Assembly (NCBI GenBank): GCA_023409615.1
Contig: JAEYRF010000035.1
Span: 1 to 42,636, forward strand
Length of the DNA stretch: 42,636 nt
DNA from: Bacillota bacterium
Lineage (GTDB): Bacteria > Bacillota > Clostridia > Acetivibrionales > DTU013
Direction of reading: 5' to 3'
The notes under the pieces are model-generated. The model made no database searches, was not told the origin of the DNA, and was given only the letters and a program-made list of their open reading frames with translations. Position numbers and translations under genes: made by a program. Numbering within the stretch: the stretch's first letter is position 1; each line of letters starts with the position of its first letter. Below, piece by piece: positions 24,673-32,827 of this stretch.

Positions 24673-25248
24673 ATGGGACTGAGTATTCAGACTACTAGTA
24701 CACAAATTGGTATCCATCACGCTTCGGGAAAATGGAATATTGAGTCCCAAAAAGCAACGTTACATTTTCGTACAAAACAGGCGAAGGTCAATTTAGACAC
24801 CGAGCTGCCCATGGTTATCATTGACCAGTACGAGTGCTTTGCCACTGCAGGCTTGAAGAACAATTACGACCTGACAAGAAGTATGGCACAGAAAGCTTAT
24901 CAGCAACTGATTGAATATATCGGCAAAACTGCTTCGGACGGAAATACTCTTGCGGCCATAGAAAACGGAGGCAATCCAATAAAGGCAATTGCGGTAAGAG
25001 ATGCATACCCAGAGCATACATTCGGGATTGACTCTATTCCAAAAGCGAGGCCGAAAATCAGCTTTACAGGTGGCGTTAATATTGAATGGGAAGACGCTAG
25101 ACATGGTGCGAGGATTGGAATTGAAGGCCAATATAATCCAGGGTATATCATGATTGACTATAAGCCTTCTGATATCGATATCTATGTAAAACAGTATCCA
25201 AAGATCAATATAGAATATCTGGGCAATAGTATAGACTCAAAAATTTAA
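24673..25248 (+). CDS. yviE: YviE-like protein (DUF6470 family)
   Basis: The function is unknown, but in Bacillus subtilis yviE lies between flgL and fliW, just as here. The 191-residue product starts GLSIQTTSTQIGIHH and is rich in beta strands, with ATLHFRTKQAKVNLD and KPSDIDIYVKQYPKINIEY near the ends. No membrane segment or signal peptide is visible. It starts 13 bases after flgL and ends 13 bases before fliW, so it is in the same operon and probably has a flagellar role. Confidence 0.85.
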   Translation: MGLSIQTTSTQIGIHHASGKWNIESQKATLHFRTKQAKVNLDTELPMVIIDQYECFATAGLKNNYDLTRSMAQKAYQQLIEYIGKTASDGNTLAAIENGGNPIKAIAVRDAYPEHTFGIDSIPKARPKISFTGGVNIEWEDARHGARIGIEGQYNPGYIMIDYKPSDIDIYVKQYPKINIEYLGNSIDSKI

Positions 25249-25261
25249 CCTTTATGGAGGA

Positions 25262-25765
25262 ATGGAAATGATACTGAATACCAAACATTTTGGCGAGATC
25301 GAGCTGAAGGAAGAAGGCATATTGCTATTTGAAGAAGGCCTTCCCGGATTTGATCAGATAAAAAAATTTATTATCATTGATAGTATGGAAGAGGATTCAC
25401 CTTTCAAATGGCTTCAAAGCATAGACGAACCTCAGCTTGCGTTTGCTGTAGTCAATCCATTCATATTCAAAGAGGATTATGATTTCATACTGTCCGATGA
25501 TACAGTTGATAAGCTTGGAATATTACAGGAAAGTGATGTAGCTGTTTATTCAATCATAGTTGTACCGAAAGATCTGGAGAAAATCAGTATGAATCTCAAA
25601 GCACCAATCGTTGTTAATACTGAGAACAGAAAAGCTGCTCAAATTATCCTTGACACTGATAAGTATACTGTGAGACACTATATACTGGATGAGCTCCATA
25701 AACGGGAGGTTAGCGTCAATGCTGGTACTAACGAGGAAAAAGGATCAGACAATTATTATAAATGA
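25262..25765 (+). CDS. fliW: Flagellar assembly factor FliW
   Basis: FliW binds CsrA and, when free flagellin is present, flagellin instead. In this way it ties flagellin translation to flagellin export. The 167-residue product has the FliW signature near the start (FEEGLPGFDQIKKFIII), followed by FKWLQSIDEPQLAFAVVNPF. GGAGG precedes the ATG. The 3' end overlaps csrA by 47 bases, indicating strict co-expression of the two partners. Confidence 0.95.
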   Translation: MEMILNTKHFGEIELKEEGILLFEEGLPGFDQIKKFIIIDSMEEDSPFKWLQSIDEPQLAFAVVNPFIFKEDYDFILSDDTVDKLGILQESDVAVYSIIVVPKDLEKISMNLKAPIVVNTENRKAAQIILDTDKYTVRHYILDELHKREVSVNAGTNEEKGSDNYYK

Positions 25766-25946
25766 TAATATTGAGATAACGATACTGGAAGTACAGGGCG
25801 ATCAGGTGCGTATTGGCATCAACGCGCCAAAAAGTGTGTCAATCCATAGGAAGGAAGTGTTCCTGGAGATACAGCAGGAGAATAAAAGGGCCTCCGAGGT
25901 GGGTAATGTATCACTGGATGAAATCATAAAAAACAATCTGAAATAG
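25719..25946 (+). CDS. csrA: Carbon storage regulator CsrA, flagellin translation repressor
   Basis: CsrA is a dimeric RNA-binding protein that binds GGA motifs, often in hairpin loops. Next to fliW and flagellin it is expected to block flagellin translation. The 75-residue product starts MLVLTRKKDQTIIINDNIEI and contains VRIGINAPKSVSIHRKEVF, the conserved core. ATG 25719 lies nine bases after GGGAGG (25704-25709). A longer in-frame reading from 25689 lacks support. It overlaps fliW by 47 bases. A terminator follows. Confidence 0.96.
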   Translation: MLVLTRKKDQTIIINDNIEITILEVQGDQVRIGINAPKSVSIHRKEVFLEIQQENKRASEVGNVSLDEIIKNNLK

Positions 25947-25954
25947 TAAAAATA

Positions 25955-25988
25955 AAAAATCTGAAAATTTTTCGGATTTTTTTATTTT
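25955..25988 (+). terminator. Terminator after csrA
   Basis: AAAAATCTGAAAA (25955-25967) pairs with TTTTTCGGATTTTT (25968-25981) with one G-T pair, running into T-rich sequence. It ends the flgM-csrA run ahead of the flagellin promoter. Confidence 0.8.
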
Positions 25989-25993
25989 AGCTA

Positions 25994-26020
25994 TAAAGTA
26001 ATTTTACAAATGGACGATAA
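25994..26020 (+). promoter_or_regulatory. Sigma-28 (sigD) promoter of flagellin
   Basis: TAAA at 25994-25997, a 15-base spacer, and GACGATAA at 26013-26020; the consensus is TAAA-N15-GCCGATAA. Transcription would start near 26027, giving a leader of about 117 bases. Confidence 0.85.
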
Positions 26021-26099
26021 ATAAAGTGAGAGTTAAAAAAAGTGTTTCCTTCAAACCGGCCGGATGAACGAAATCCTTTTTTTATCTCAAAAATAATGG

Positions 26100-26136
26100 G
26101 GGGCAAGGATGCCCTACTAAAACAAAAACATGGAGG
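26100..26136 (+). promoter_or_regulatory. Candidate CsrA-binding sites in the flagellin leader
   Basis: GGGC (26101-26104) pairs with GCCC (26111-26114), presenting AAGGAT in the loop. CAAGGATG fits the CsrA consensus (CARGGAUG). A second GGA (26132-26134) lies in the GGAGG ribosome binding site, 25 bases downstream. This two-site arrangement is that of the CsrA-repressed hag leader of Bacillus subtilis. Confidence 0.7.
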
Positions 26137-26143
26137 TATTATC

Positions 26144-27262
26144 ATGAGAATTAATCACAATATCGCAGCTCTCAACACTTATTCAAGGTTGACACAGGCT
26201 ACAAACGCCCAGAGCAAATCACTTGAGAAATTGTCTTCAGGTCAGAGAATCAACAAAGCCGGCGACGACGCAGCAGGTCTTGCGATTTCCGAGAAAATGA
26301 GAAATCAGATCAAGGGTCTTGATCAGGCGGCAAGAAATGCTCAGGACGGTATTTCTCTTATTCAGACAGCAGAAGGTGCTTTGAATGAAACTCACGAAAT
26401 GCTCAAGAGAATGAGAGAACTGGTTGTTCAGGCAAACAACGGCACCAACGACGACAACGATCTGGATAAGATTCAGGAAGAAATCGTACAGCTGAGGCAA
26501 GAAATCACCGGAATCGCAGACAAAACTCAGTTCAATGGAAAGAATTTGATCGATGGAACCCTGGGTGTAAAGGTTGTAAGCGGTACAACCAATCTTTCCG
26601 CTCTTACCGCCGCAGGTATATCCGTAGAGATCAGCGGAATTAAAGACGCCACAACTATAGGTATCGTTGCAGCCGGAACTTCAATAGCTGTTACGGTCGG
26701 AACGACTACACAGACCATGAACTTAGGCGCGACAATTTCTGCTGTTGCCAAGGGCAGCTATAACTTCAACGATGTTGGCGTAAAGCTTAACTTTAGTTCC
26801 AATCAAGACATTAGTGCACTTCTTGCAGCTGGCAATCTATCAACTGATGGTGAAGACGCAATACTGCAGATTGGTGCTAACGCAAACCAGCAGCTTGACA
26901 TTTCAATTGACGACATGAAAGCGGAAGCAATAGGATCCGCCGCCGGCTTTGTCAGTGATGTTGATGTTACAGACCCAGCTCAATCCTTTGCAGATAGACT
27001 GGCTATCCTTGATGGTGCGATTGAGACGGTATCTGCAGAGAGATCCAAAATGGGTGCTTGGCAGAACAGACTTGAGCACACGATCAACAATCTGTCAACC
27101 AGCTCCGAGAACCTCACAGCTGCCGAATCCCGTGTCCGCGATGTTGATATGGCCAAGGAAATGATGGAGTTCACAAAGAACAACATCCTCAATCAGGCTT
27201 CAACCGCAATGTTGGCTCAGGCAAATCAACAGCCTCAGAGTGTACTGCAGTTATTACAGTAA
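26144..27262 (+). CDS. hag: Flagellin
   Basis: This is the main filament subunit. The 372-residue product has the conserved N-terminal D0/D1 region (MRINHNIAALNTYSRL, KLSSGQRINKAGDDAAGLAI) and the C-terminal D1/D0 region (AESRVRDVDMAKEMMEF, then SVLQLLQ). A short Thr/Ser/Ala-rich central part (about residues 145-270) would be surface-exposed and carry the glycan. ATG 26144 is chosen for its GGAGG and the universal MRINHN start; an in-frame GTG at 26042 would add a non-flagellin leader. A sigma-28 promoter and CsrA sites lie upstream. Neighbouring glycan genes indicate it is modified. Confidence 0.97.
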   Translation: MRINHNIAALNTYSRLTQATNAQSKSLEKLSSGQRINKAGDDAAGLAISEKMRNQIKGLDQAARNAQDGISLIQTAEGALNETHEMLKRMRELVVQANNGTNDDNDLDKIQEEIVQLRQEITGIADKTQFNGKNLIDGTLGVKVVSGTTNLSALTAAGISVEISGIKDATTIGIVAAGTSIAVTVGTTTQTMNLGATISAVAKGSYNFNDVGVKLNFSSNQDISALLAAGNLSTDGEDAILQIGANANQQLDISIDDMKAEAIGSAAGFVSDVDVTDPAQSFADRLAILDGAIETVSAERSKMGAWQNRLEHTINNLSTSSENLTAAESRVRDVDMAKEMMEFTKNNILNQASTAMLAQANQQPQSVLQLLQ

Positions 27263-27284
27263 TTATACAAATCGTACTATTTAT

Positions 27285-27316
27285 AAAAGCCAACCATACG
27301 GTTGGCTTTTATTTTA
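27285..27316 (+). terminator. Terminator after flagellin
   Basis: AAAAGCCAACC (27285-27295) pairs with GGTTGGCTTTT (27300-27310) around a four-base loop, followed by ATTTTAG. It separates the flagellin transcript from the glycosylation genes. Confidence 0.92.
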
Positions 27317-27345
27317 GAATTAATTTAGTGAAAAGAGGGTAAGTC

Positions 27346-27675
27346 ATGGAAATCACAGCACAGGAATTAGTACGACAGATACAAAGCGTCACAGAAGAGA
27401 TACGGCTTATGACAGCAAGGATGTATGAAGGCAATATTGGTGATGGATTCGGCATGCTGCCGAAAATCATCGATGGGATTGGATTTGTGGCTGATCAGTA
27501 TGTACTGTCATGTGGCAATACAGAAAAGGTTGTCAGGCTTAATCAGGAATTGTCCAACACAAATGATACTATTGCCAATAAAGACTTTGTTTTATTTGCC
27601 GATATATTTGAATATGAGATTATTTCAATACTTGAAGAAATGCTAAAGGATTTACAGAGCAAATATACAAACTAA
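27346..27675 (+). CDS. Hypothetical helical protein between flagellin and the glycosyltransferase
   Basis: I do not recognise this 109-residue protein. It looks soluble and mainly helical (ITAQELVRQIQSVTEEIRLM, then FADIFEYEIISILEEMLKDL) and has no signal or membrane segment. Its size and acidic, helix-rich make-up resemble flagellar export chaperones such as FliS or FlgN, but no signature residue supports that. The ATG follows AAGAGGGTAAG. The Maf gene starts 15 bases after its stop, so the two are probably co-transcribed; a role with flagellin or its modification is inferred only from position. Confidence 0.75.
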   Translation: MEITAQELVRQIQSVTEEIRLMTARMYEGNIGDGFGMLPKIIDGIGFVADQYVLSCGNTEKVVRLNQELSNTNDTIANKDFVLFADIFEYEIISILEEMLKDLQSKYTN

Positions 27676-27690
27676 ACGGAGCGTTTAATC

Positions 27691-29592
27691 ATGTCAATTT
27701 TCGAAGATAACATGGCATATTTAGAGAAATTTAGTTGCGGGCTACATCAGCAAATAAGACAGAAGCTGGAAGAAATAAAGCCGTCCCGGATAAAAGCAAA
27801 TATATGCAGGAATAAAAGAGACGAATTGAACATAAAAGTGGATGACGGCACTAGGGAGTACTTTGTTCACAGTACCTATAATGTTGATGCCGAGGCGGCT
27901 AAATGGACTGAGGGTGTAGATACTCAAGCAGATATCATTGTCATTATCGGTCTGGGGCTGGGATATCATGTTGAAAAGCTGAGAGGCATGGCAAAAAAAG
28001 AAGCGAAAATATTTGTCATAGAGCCAAGCATGGAGATCTTTAAGCTATTTATAGAAAACAGAAGATTTAGCGAGGTTTTTACCGGAGGTAATTTCTCGCT
28101 AATCATTGGAGAACTCTCCGAAAACAGTGCCCGGCAAATATTTGCCGGCTTTAAGGAAGTTTTGCTTGGGAAAGTTGAATTTGCGGCATTCTCTATTTAT
28201 AGGAGTCTATATGGTGAACATTTTGAGACGATTAAAAAGGAGTTCTTAGATTATATAAGAGTCTTTTCCAAAAACATCAGTACGACAGAGTATTTTAAGT
28301 GGCTGTGGCTTAAGAACCATCTAATGAACATACTTCATATGGATGGCGTTGTAAATGGCAAACATTTGTCAGGAAAATTTAAAGGAAAGCCCGCAATTAT
28401 TGTATCAGCAGGACCATCTCTCAATAAAAATATCAGATTATTGGAACATGCGAAAAATAAAGCGGTTATTTTTGCTGCAGGTTCATCCTTCAGAGTATTG
28501 AAAAACCATGGTATAACTCCCGATTTTACGGTAGCAATAGATGGTTCGCCCTTAATAAAGGACATTTATCATGATTTGGATACGAATGGTACAATACTTC
28601 TTTATATGAATCGCATTAATGACGAAACGCTTCGGCTGTTTCAATCGAAAAAGGCTATTTTTATCGATAACGAGGATAGGTTGGCACGACAGTTTGCTGA
28701 GATAATTGGTATTGACTTTGAAATAATGGAGCCGGATCAGACTGTGGCAGGAACCTGTGTTTCCATGGCCAGCTTTATGGGCTGTAGTCCAATCGTACTC
28801 ATAGGTCAGGATTTCGCCTGTACGAATCTCGAATTTCATGCAGAGGGAGCTGCGCATATGAAAAATTTTAGGGAAGATCTGGAAAAAGATAAAAATGAGT
28901 TAATTCTAATGAAAGATATTTTCGGACAGGATACCTATACTTTACCTAATTTGTTAAGCGCTAGGATTTCAATGGAGGCAAGGGTCTGGAATGGAGTCAA
29001 GGAGGGAAACCGGTTCATTAACGCAACCGAGGGCGGTATTGGTGTAAAAAACTGTGTGAATATGGCCTTTGCAGATGTTCTCCAGAAGCATTTAAATCAT
29101 ACCTTGAATATTAAGGGGGCAATCCATGAAATTATAAATGATACCCGTTACTTGGTCAAAATAGATCGTGATAAATTACGTTTGTATTTTGAATATATAG
29201 ATTTGGAAGCTAGATTGCTAAAATCGAAGGCAATGGCCCTGAATGACCTTTGTGAAAAAGCGAAGAAAGAGTTGAGCAATAAGACAGTTTACCCTGAGCA
29301 ATATGCCAACCTTGCTAAAAATATTAATGAAGCCCAAAGCAGTATTGAAAAGAATGAGTTTTATAGTAAAATTATATTGGCAGCTATCACACAATCGATA
29401 GCAATTCACAAGCTTGTTATGGAGAACGATATTAAAAACACATCTGACATAATAGAAAAGAACCTACATCGAATCAAATTTATTAGCAAACAAATGACGG
29501 AAATTTGTGAAGTATGTGTTTTTTTGGAGTCATTTATCCAAAATGTATATAATCCGTTATACAAAAATGAGCCGCAGTGTGAAGGAGTATAA
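27691..29592 (+). CDS. Maf-type flagellin glycosyltransferase (DUF115)
   Basis: Maf (motility-associated factor) proteins transfer nonulosonic acids such as legionaminic or pseudaminic acid from their CMP form to Ser/Thr of flagellin in the cytoplasm. The 633-residue product carries the DUF115 core, with VSAGPSLNKNIRLL (GPSLN at 241-245), TVAIDGSPLIKDIY, GTCVSMASFMGCSP and LIGQDFACTN followed by FHAEG. An N-terminal domain of about 210 residues (IIVIIGLGLGYHVEKL) precedes it. Neighbouring leg genes suggest the donor is CMP-legionaminic acid. Only one such gene lies here. Confidence 0.9.
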   Translation: MSIFEDNMAYLEKFSCGLHQQIRQKLEEIKPSRIKANICRNKRDELNIKVDDGTREYFVHSTYNVDAEAAKWTEGVDTQADIIVIIGLGLGYHVEKLRGMAKKEAKIFVIEPSMEIFKLFIENRRFSEVFTGGNFSLIIGELSENSARQIFAGFKEVLLGKVEFAAFSIYRSLYGEHFETIKKEFLDYIRVFSKNISTTEYFKWLWLKNHLMNILHMDGVVNGKHLSGKFKGKPAIIVSAGPSLNKNIRLLEHAKNKAVIFAAGSSFRVLKNHGITPDFTVAIDGSPLIKDIYHDLDTNGTILLYMNRINDETLRLFQSKKAIFIDNEDRLARQFAEIIGIDFEIMEPDQTVAGTCVSMASFMGCSPIVLIGQDFACTNLEFHAEGAAHMKNFREDLEKDKNELILMKDIFGQDTYTLPNLLSARISMEARVWNGVKEGNRFINATEGGIGVKNCVNMAFADVLQKHLNHTLNIKGAIHEIINDTRYLVKIDRDKLRLYFEYIDLEARLLKSKAMALNDLCEKAKKELSNKTVYPEQYANLAKNINEAQSSIEKNEFYSKIILAAITQSIAIHKLVMENDIKNTSDIIEKNLHRIKFISKQMTEICEVCVFLESFIQNVYNPLYKNEPQCEGV

Positions 29593-30285
29593 ATGAAAAT
29601 TTTATTTTTCACAGACTGTATGTCGATTGGTGGCGGAGTGCCTCACGATTTAATGTTTCCATCTATTGTAGCGCATAATTTTCTTTTGTGCGAGATTGAT
29701 AATGTGGTTTTGGATGGTATGACCACGGGGGAAGCAGCCCAGGAGATTGAAAAGGTAGTCGACAGGTGCCCGGATATTGTTGTTTTTGGTTTTGGTGTGA
29801 ACGATGCTCTTCCGAGAGGTCTTAGGAGGGAGCAAAGAGGCGCTCTGATAAGATGGACTTACAGAGTCGGTATGTCAAAAAAGATCAGATTGGCTTTCAG
29901 GACCATTTTCCTCAATCCTCTTGAGTATGCAAAACAGGTTATTACAAAACCAAAGCATTATTTTACAATTGATGGGATGATTTCAAATATTGATTACTGT
30001 ATGAGCGCTTTTCATGAGAGAGGTATTCAAACAGTTCTTATCAATATAGCGCCTGTTCTAAATTACAGATTTATAAATGCTTTGAAGCACATTGAAGAGT
30101 ATAACAGAGCTATCCATGGGTATTGTAAAAGCAAATCAATTCCGGTTGTGGATGCATTTACAATATTCAATGAGATCGGACCGGGAAAGGCGCTTGCAAA
30201 AGACAGGTTTCACTATTCGGAAGCGTCACATAAAGCAGTTGCGGTTGAATTGATTAAAATTATCAATAAAATAAAAGAAGGATAG
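29593..30285 (+). CDS. SGNH/GDSL-hydrolase-like protein
   Basis: The 230-residue product resembles the SGNH hydrolase fold. Block I would be FFTDCMSIGG (residues 5-14), block III FGVNDALP, and block V DRFHYS with the Asp-His pair. In block I the usual catalytic serine (GDS) is replaced by Cys at residue 9, although Ser11 is near. No signal peptide is seen, so it is cytoplasmic and could act on a sugar O- or N-acyl group during glycan synthesis. The ATG follows directly after the Maf stop codon, with GAAGGAG upstream. Confidence 0.7.
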   Translation: MKILFFTDCMSIGGGVPHDLMFPSIVAHNFLLCEIDNVVLDGMTTGEAAQEIEKVVDRCPDIVVFGFGVNDALPRGLRREQRGALIRWTYRVGMSKKIRLAFRTIFLNPLEYAKQVITKPKHYFTIDGMISNIDYCMSAFHERGIQTVLINIAPVLNYRFINALKHIEEYNRAIHGYCKSKSIPVVDAFTIFNEIGPGKALAKDRFHYSEASHKAVAVELIKIINKIKEG

Positions 30286-30306
30286 ATGAACCGGAGGATG
30301 ATACTG

Positions 30307-31476
30307 GTGAAACGAAAAATAGCCATTGTAACAGGCTCGCGGGCAGAATATGGTTTATTATATTGGATAATGAAAGAGATTCAGAAATCTAGAAATCTGG
30401 AATTACAATTGATTGTTACAGGTATGCACCTATCTGATGATTTCGGAGCATCATACAAGCAAATATTGGATGATGGATTCATCATTAATAAAGAAGTTGA
30501 TATACGGGTGGAAGACGATACTCCCCAAGGTATTACGAAATCAATAGGACTTGGTTTGATTGGATTTGCACAAGCTTATGAAGAGCTTAAGCCGGATATT
30601 TTGCTTGTATTGGGTGATAGATATGAGATTCTGGCAGCTGTGAGCGCTGCTTTACCTTTTAATATACCAATTGCGCATATTTCAGGAGGAGAAATTACCG
30701 AAGGAGCAATTGATGAGCAAATAAGGCATGCTATTACAAAAATGTCGCACATCCATTTTCCTGGCGCGGAAATATACCGCGATAATATTATAAAAATGGG
30801 TGAGCAAAAATGGCGGGTTTTCTATGTAGGAGACCCTGCTATTGAAAATATTTTTCACACAAAGTTTTTCGACAGGAAATTGTTGTTTAGTGAGTTAGGC
30901 CTGGATATAAACCTGAAGACTTTTCTTGTAACTCTGCATCCTGTAACATCCAATTCAAAAGATCAAATAGAGGCTGAAAGCAAATTTTTCTTTGATACGT
31001 TGAGTAAGTACAAGAATGTAAATATTGTTATTACCTACCCGAATTCCGATCAATATAATAGTATAATCGTAAATCAAGTTAAGGACTTTTGCCTGTATAA
31101 CAGTAATGCAAAGGCATTTAAAAACCTTGGAAGTCAATACTATTTAAGCGTGATGAAGGCATGTGATGTTGTCCTGGGAAACTCTTCAAGTGCAATTGCA
31201 GAAGCGCCTGTATTAAAGAAACCTGTTATCGATTATGGAGACAGGCAGAAGGGCAGATTAAAAGCTGACAATATTATAACAGTGGAGGTATGTACATCTG
31301 AACTGCAAACAGCAATAGACAAGTGCCTCAATGACACATCATTTCTTAAACAGGTTGAAAAAACCGAGAGTCTTTATGGAAATGGTGAAACAAGCAAGCT
31401 TATTGTTAAAATACTGAGCAGTATTTTTATAGATCAAAGATTACTTAGAAAAAAGCTAGTTTTTGATCAATTGTAG
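30307..31476 (+). CDS. legG: Hydrolysing sugar-nucleotide 2-epimerase (LegG/NeuC family)
   Basis: NeuC-family enzymes remove the nucleotide and epimerise C2. With the other leg genes here, the expected product is 2,4-diacetamido-2,4,6-trideoxymannose. The 389-residue product has TGSRAEYGLL at the start, GDRYEILAA, HISGGEITEGAIDEQIRHAITKMSH and GNSSSAIAEAP, all family hallmarks. I chose GTG 30307 since GGAGG (30293-30297) is nine bases upstream and family proteins begin close to RKIAIVTG; ATG 30286 would add seven residues. The C-terminal 20 residues are basic. An 88-base gap follows. Confidence 0.9.
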   Translation: MKRKIAIVTGSRAEYGLLYWIMKEIQKSRNLELQLIVTGMHLSDDFGASYKQILDDGFIINKEVDIRVEDDTPQGITKSIGLGLIGFAQAYEELKPDILLVLGDRYEILAAVSAALPFNIPIAHISGGEITEGAIDEQIRHAITKMSHIHFPGAEIYRDNIIKMGEQKWRVFYVGDPAIENIFHTKFFDRKLLFSELGLDINLKTFLVTLHPVTSNSKDQIEAESKFFFDTLSKYKNVNIVITYPNSDQYNSIIVNQVKDFCLYNSNAKAFKNLGSQYYLSVMKACDVVLGNSSSAIAEAPVLKKPVIDYGDRQKGRLKADNIITVEVCTSELQTAIDKCLNDTSFLKQVEKTESLYGNGETSKLIVKILSSIFIDQRLLRKKLVFDQL

Positions 31477-31485
31477 TTTGAGTAT

Positions 31486-31514
31486 TTATTATTTCGTTGA
31501 AAAGTCGATATAAT
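31486..31514 (+). promoter_or_regulatory. Weak candidate promoter before the ligase gene
   Basis: A perfect TATAAT (31509-31514) has TTATTA 17 bases upstream. GTCGATAT at 31504-31511 overlaps it and resembles a sigma-28 -10 but lacks a good -35. It fills the only sizeable gap in this gene run. Confidence 0.3.
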
Positions 31515-31564
31515 CATTATATTAAGCTAAGTTTATTTATAGTTTATATCGAGAGGATTTTGAA

Positions 31565-32827
31565 ATGGCAAAAGCATTGATAAATGAAAAGATAGAGAAC
31601 CTTATTCTGGAAAAGACTGAACTGTATAGAGGCACTAATGGCTTTTATAGAAAAAAATATTCCGGCGTAAATATAGTCAAGTATTCAGATATTCCACTAA
31701 TAAGGAAACAAGATTTATTGCAGGACCAGATGGAAAATCCTCCATTCGGTTCCAATATAAACATTGAGCGTGAAAAAATTGTACGCATCCATAGGACATC
31801 CGGAACATCAGGAAAGCCATTGCTGCTTGCCATGACTCGAAATGATATTGCTGCTGTTGTGAATGCAGGAGCACGTGCTTTTGGAACTGCGGGTATGGGA
31901 CCGGGAGATATAGTTTTCAACTGTATGAATTATTGTATGTGGATGGGTGGCTTTACAGATCATATGAGTATGGAGGCGACCGGGGCGGCGGTTGTCCCTT
32001 ACGGTGTGGGGCGTACGGAAAATCTTATAGAAATACTTCTTGACATGGATGGACCTTCCCTGCATTCGACACCTTCATATTTGAATATTATCAGTAAGAC
32101 ATTAAAAGATAAATATAATAAAAAGCCATTGGAGCTTGGCTTAAAGAAAGGCTTTTTTGGCGGTGAATCCGGTATGCAGGATAAACAGTTCAGGGAAAAA
32201 ATAGAGGCAGACTGGGGCATGAGAGCCATGAACGCTAATTATGGGATGTCTGAAGCCATGAGTATTATGGGCTCCGAATGCGCTGAGTGCAACGGGCTTC
32301 ACTTCACTGCGGAGCAGTACTTATATGCTGAATTGCGCAAGCTAGACTCTGAATGTGCATCGGCAGAAGATATAAAGGAAGGTGCCATTGGCGAGCTTGT
32401 AGTTACAAACTTTGAAAAGGAAGCACAGCCGTTGGCTAGGTACTGTACAGGTGACGTTATTGAAATAGTGTCAACCGGTGATTGTCTTTGCGGTGAAAAA
32501 TCATTCAGATTCAGGGTTATTGGAAGATGTGATGACATGATTGTAATAAAAGGAATCAATTTCTATCCGGAGTCAATCAGAACAATTATTTCTTCCCACA
32601 AAGAATGTTCAGGTAATTACATCATCCAGGTGCCGGGTACCACGATAGCTGATAATATTAAGATAATTATTCATAAGACGGATGCAAATGCAGGACATGC
32701 CCTATGTGAAGAAATAAGAAATGAAATCAGAAGTAAATTCTTTATCTCTCCTATAATTGAATTGGTAGATGATATTAGAGACATTGAAAATAAACAAAAA
32801 ATTGTAGAGAGGGTGCCGTATGTATAA
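31565..32827 (+). CDS. Adenylate-forming ligase, phenylacetate-CoA ligase-like
   Basis: The 420-residue product belongs to the PaaK-like branch of acyl-adenylating enzymes, which activate a carboxylic acid with ATP. The phosphate loop is TSGTSGKP (78-85). Further motifs are YGMSEAM, ARYCTGDVIEI and RCDDMIVIKGINFYPESI, the hinge to the small C-terminal domain. Length fits the family (about 430). The acid is unknown. No acyl-carrier protein gene is seen nearby, so the product may be an acyl-CoA or an acyl-adenylate. It overlaps the acyltransferase gene by eight bases, and the aminomutase homologue follows, suggesting one pathway. Confidence 0.88.
   Translation: MAKALINEKIENLILEKTELYRGTNGFYRKKYSGVNIVKYSDIPLIRKQDLLQDQMENPPFGSNINIEREKIVRIHRTSGTSGKPLLLAMTRNDIAAVVNAGARAFGTAGMGPGDIVFNCMNYCMWMGGFTDHMSMEATGAAVVPYGVGRTENLIEILLDMDGPSLHSTPSYLNIISKTLKDKYNKKPLELGLKKGFFGGESGMQDKQFREKIEADWGMRAMNANYGMSEAMSIMGSECAECNGLHFTAEQYLYAELRKLDSECASAEDIKEGAIGELVVTNFEKEAQPLARYCTGDVIEIVSTGDCLCGEKSFRFRVIGRCDDMIVIKGINFYPESIRTIISSHKECSGNYIIQVPGTTIADNIKIIIHKTDANAGHALCEEIRNEIRSKFFISPIIELVDDIRDIENKQKIVERVPYV

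Noticed and set aside
25689..25718. Longer CsrA from 25689
   Set aside because: CsrA universally begins MLVLTRK, found at ATG 25719 with its own GGGAGG.
26056..26063. CCGGCCGG palindrome in the flagellin leader
   Set aside because: Self-complementary with no loop, so it is unlikely to form a useful hairpin; probably chance.
26042..26143. Longer flagellin from a GTG at 26042
   Set aside because: The added part is unlike any flagellin N terminus and overlaps the leader with CsrA sites; MRINHN at 26144 is standard.
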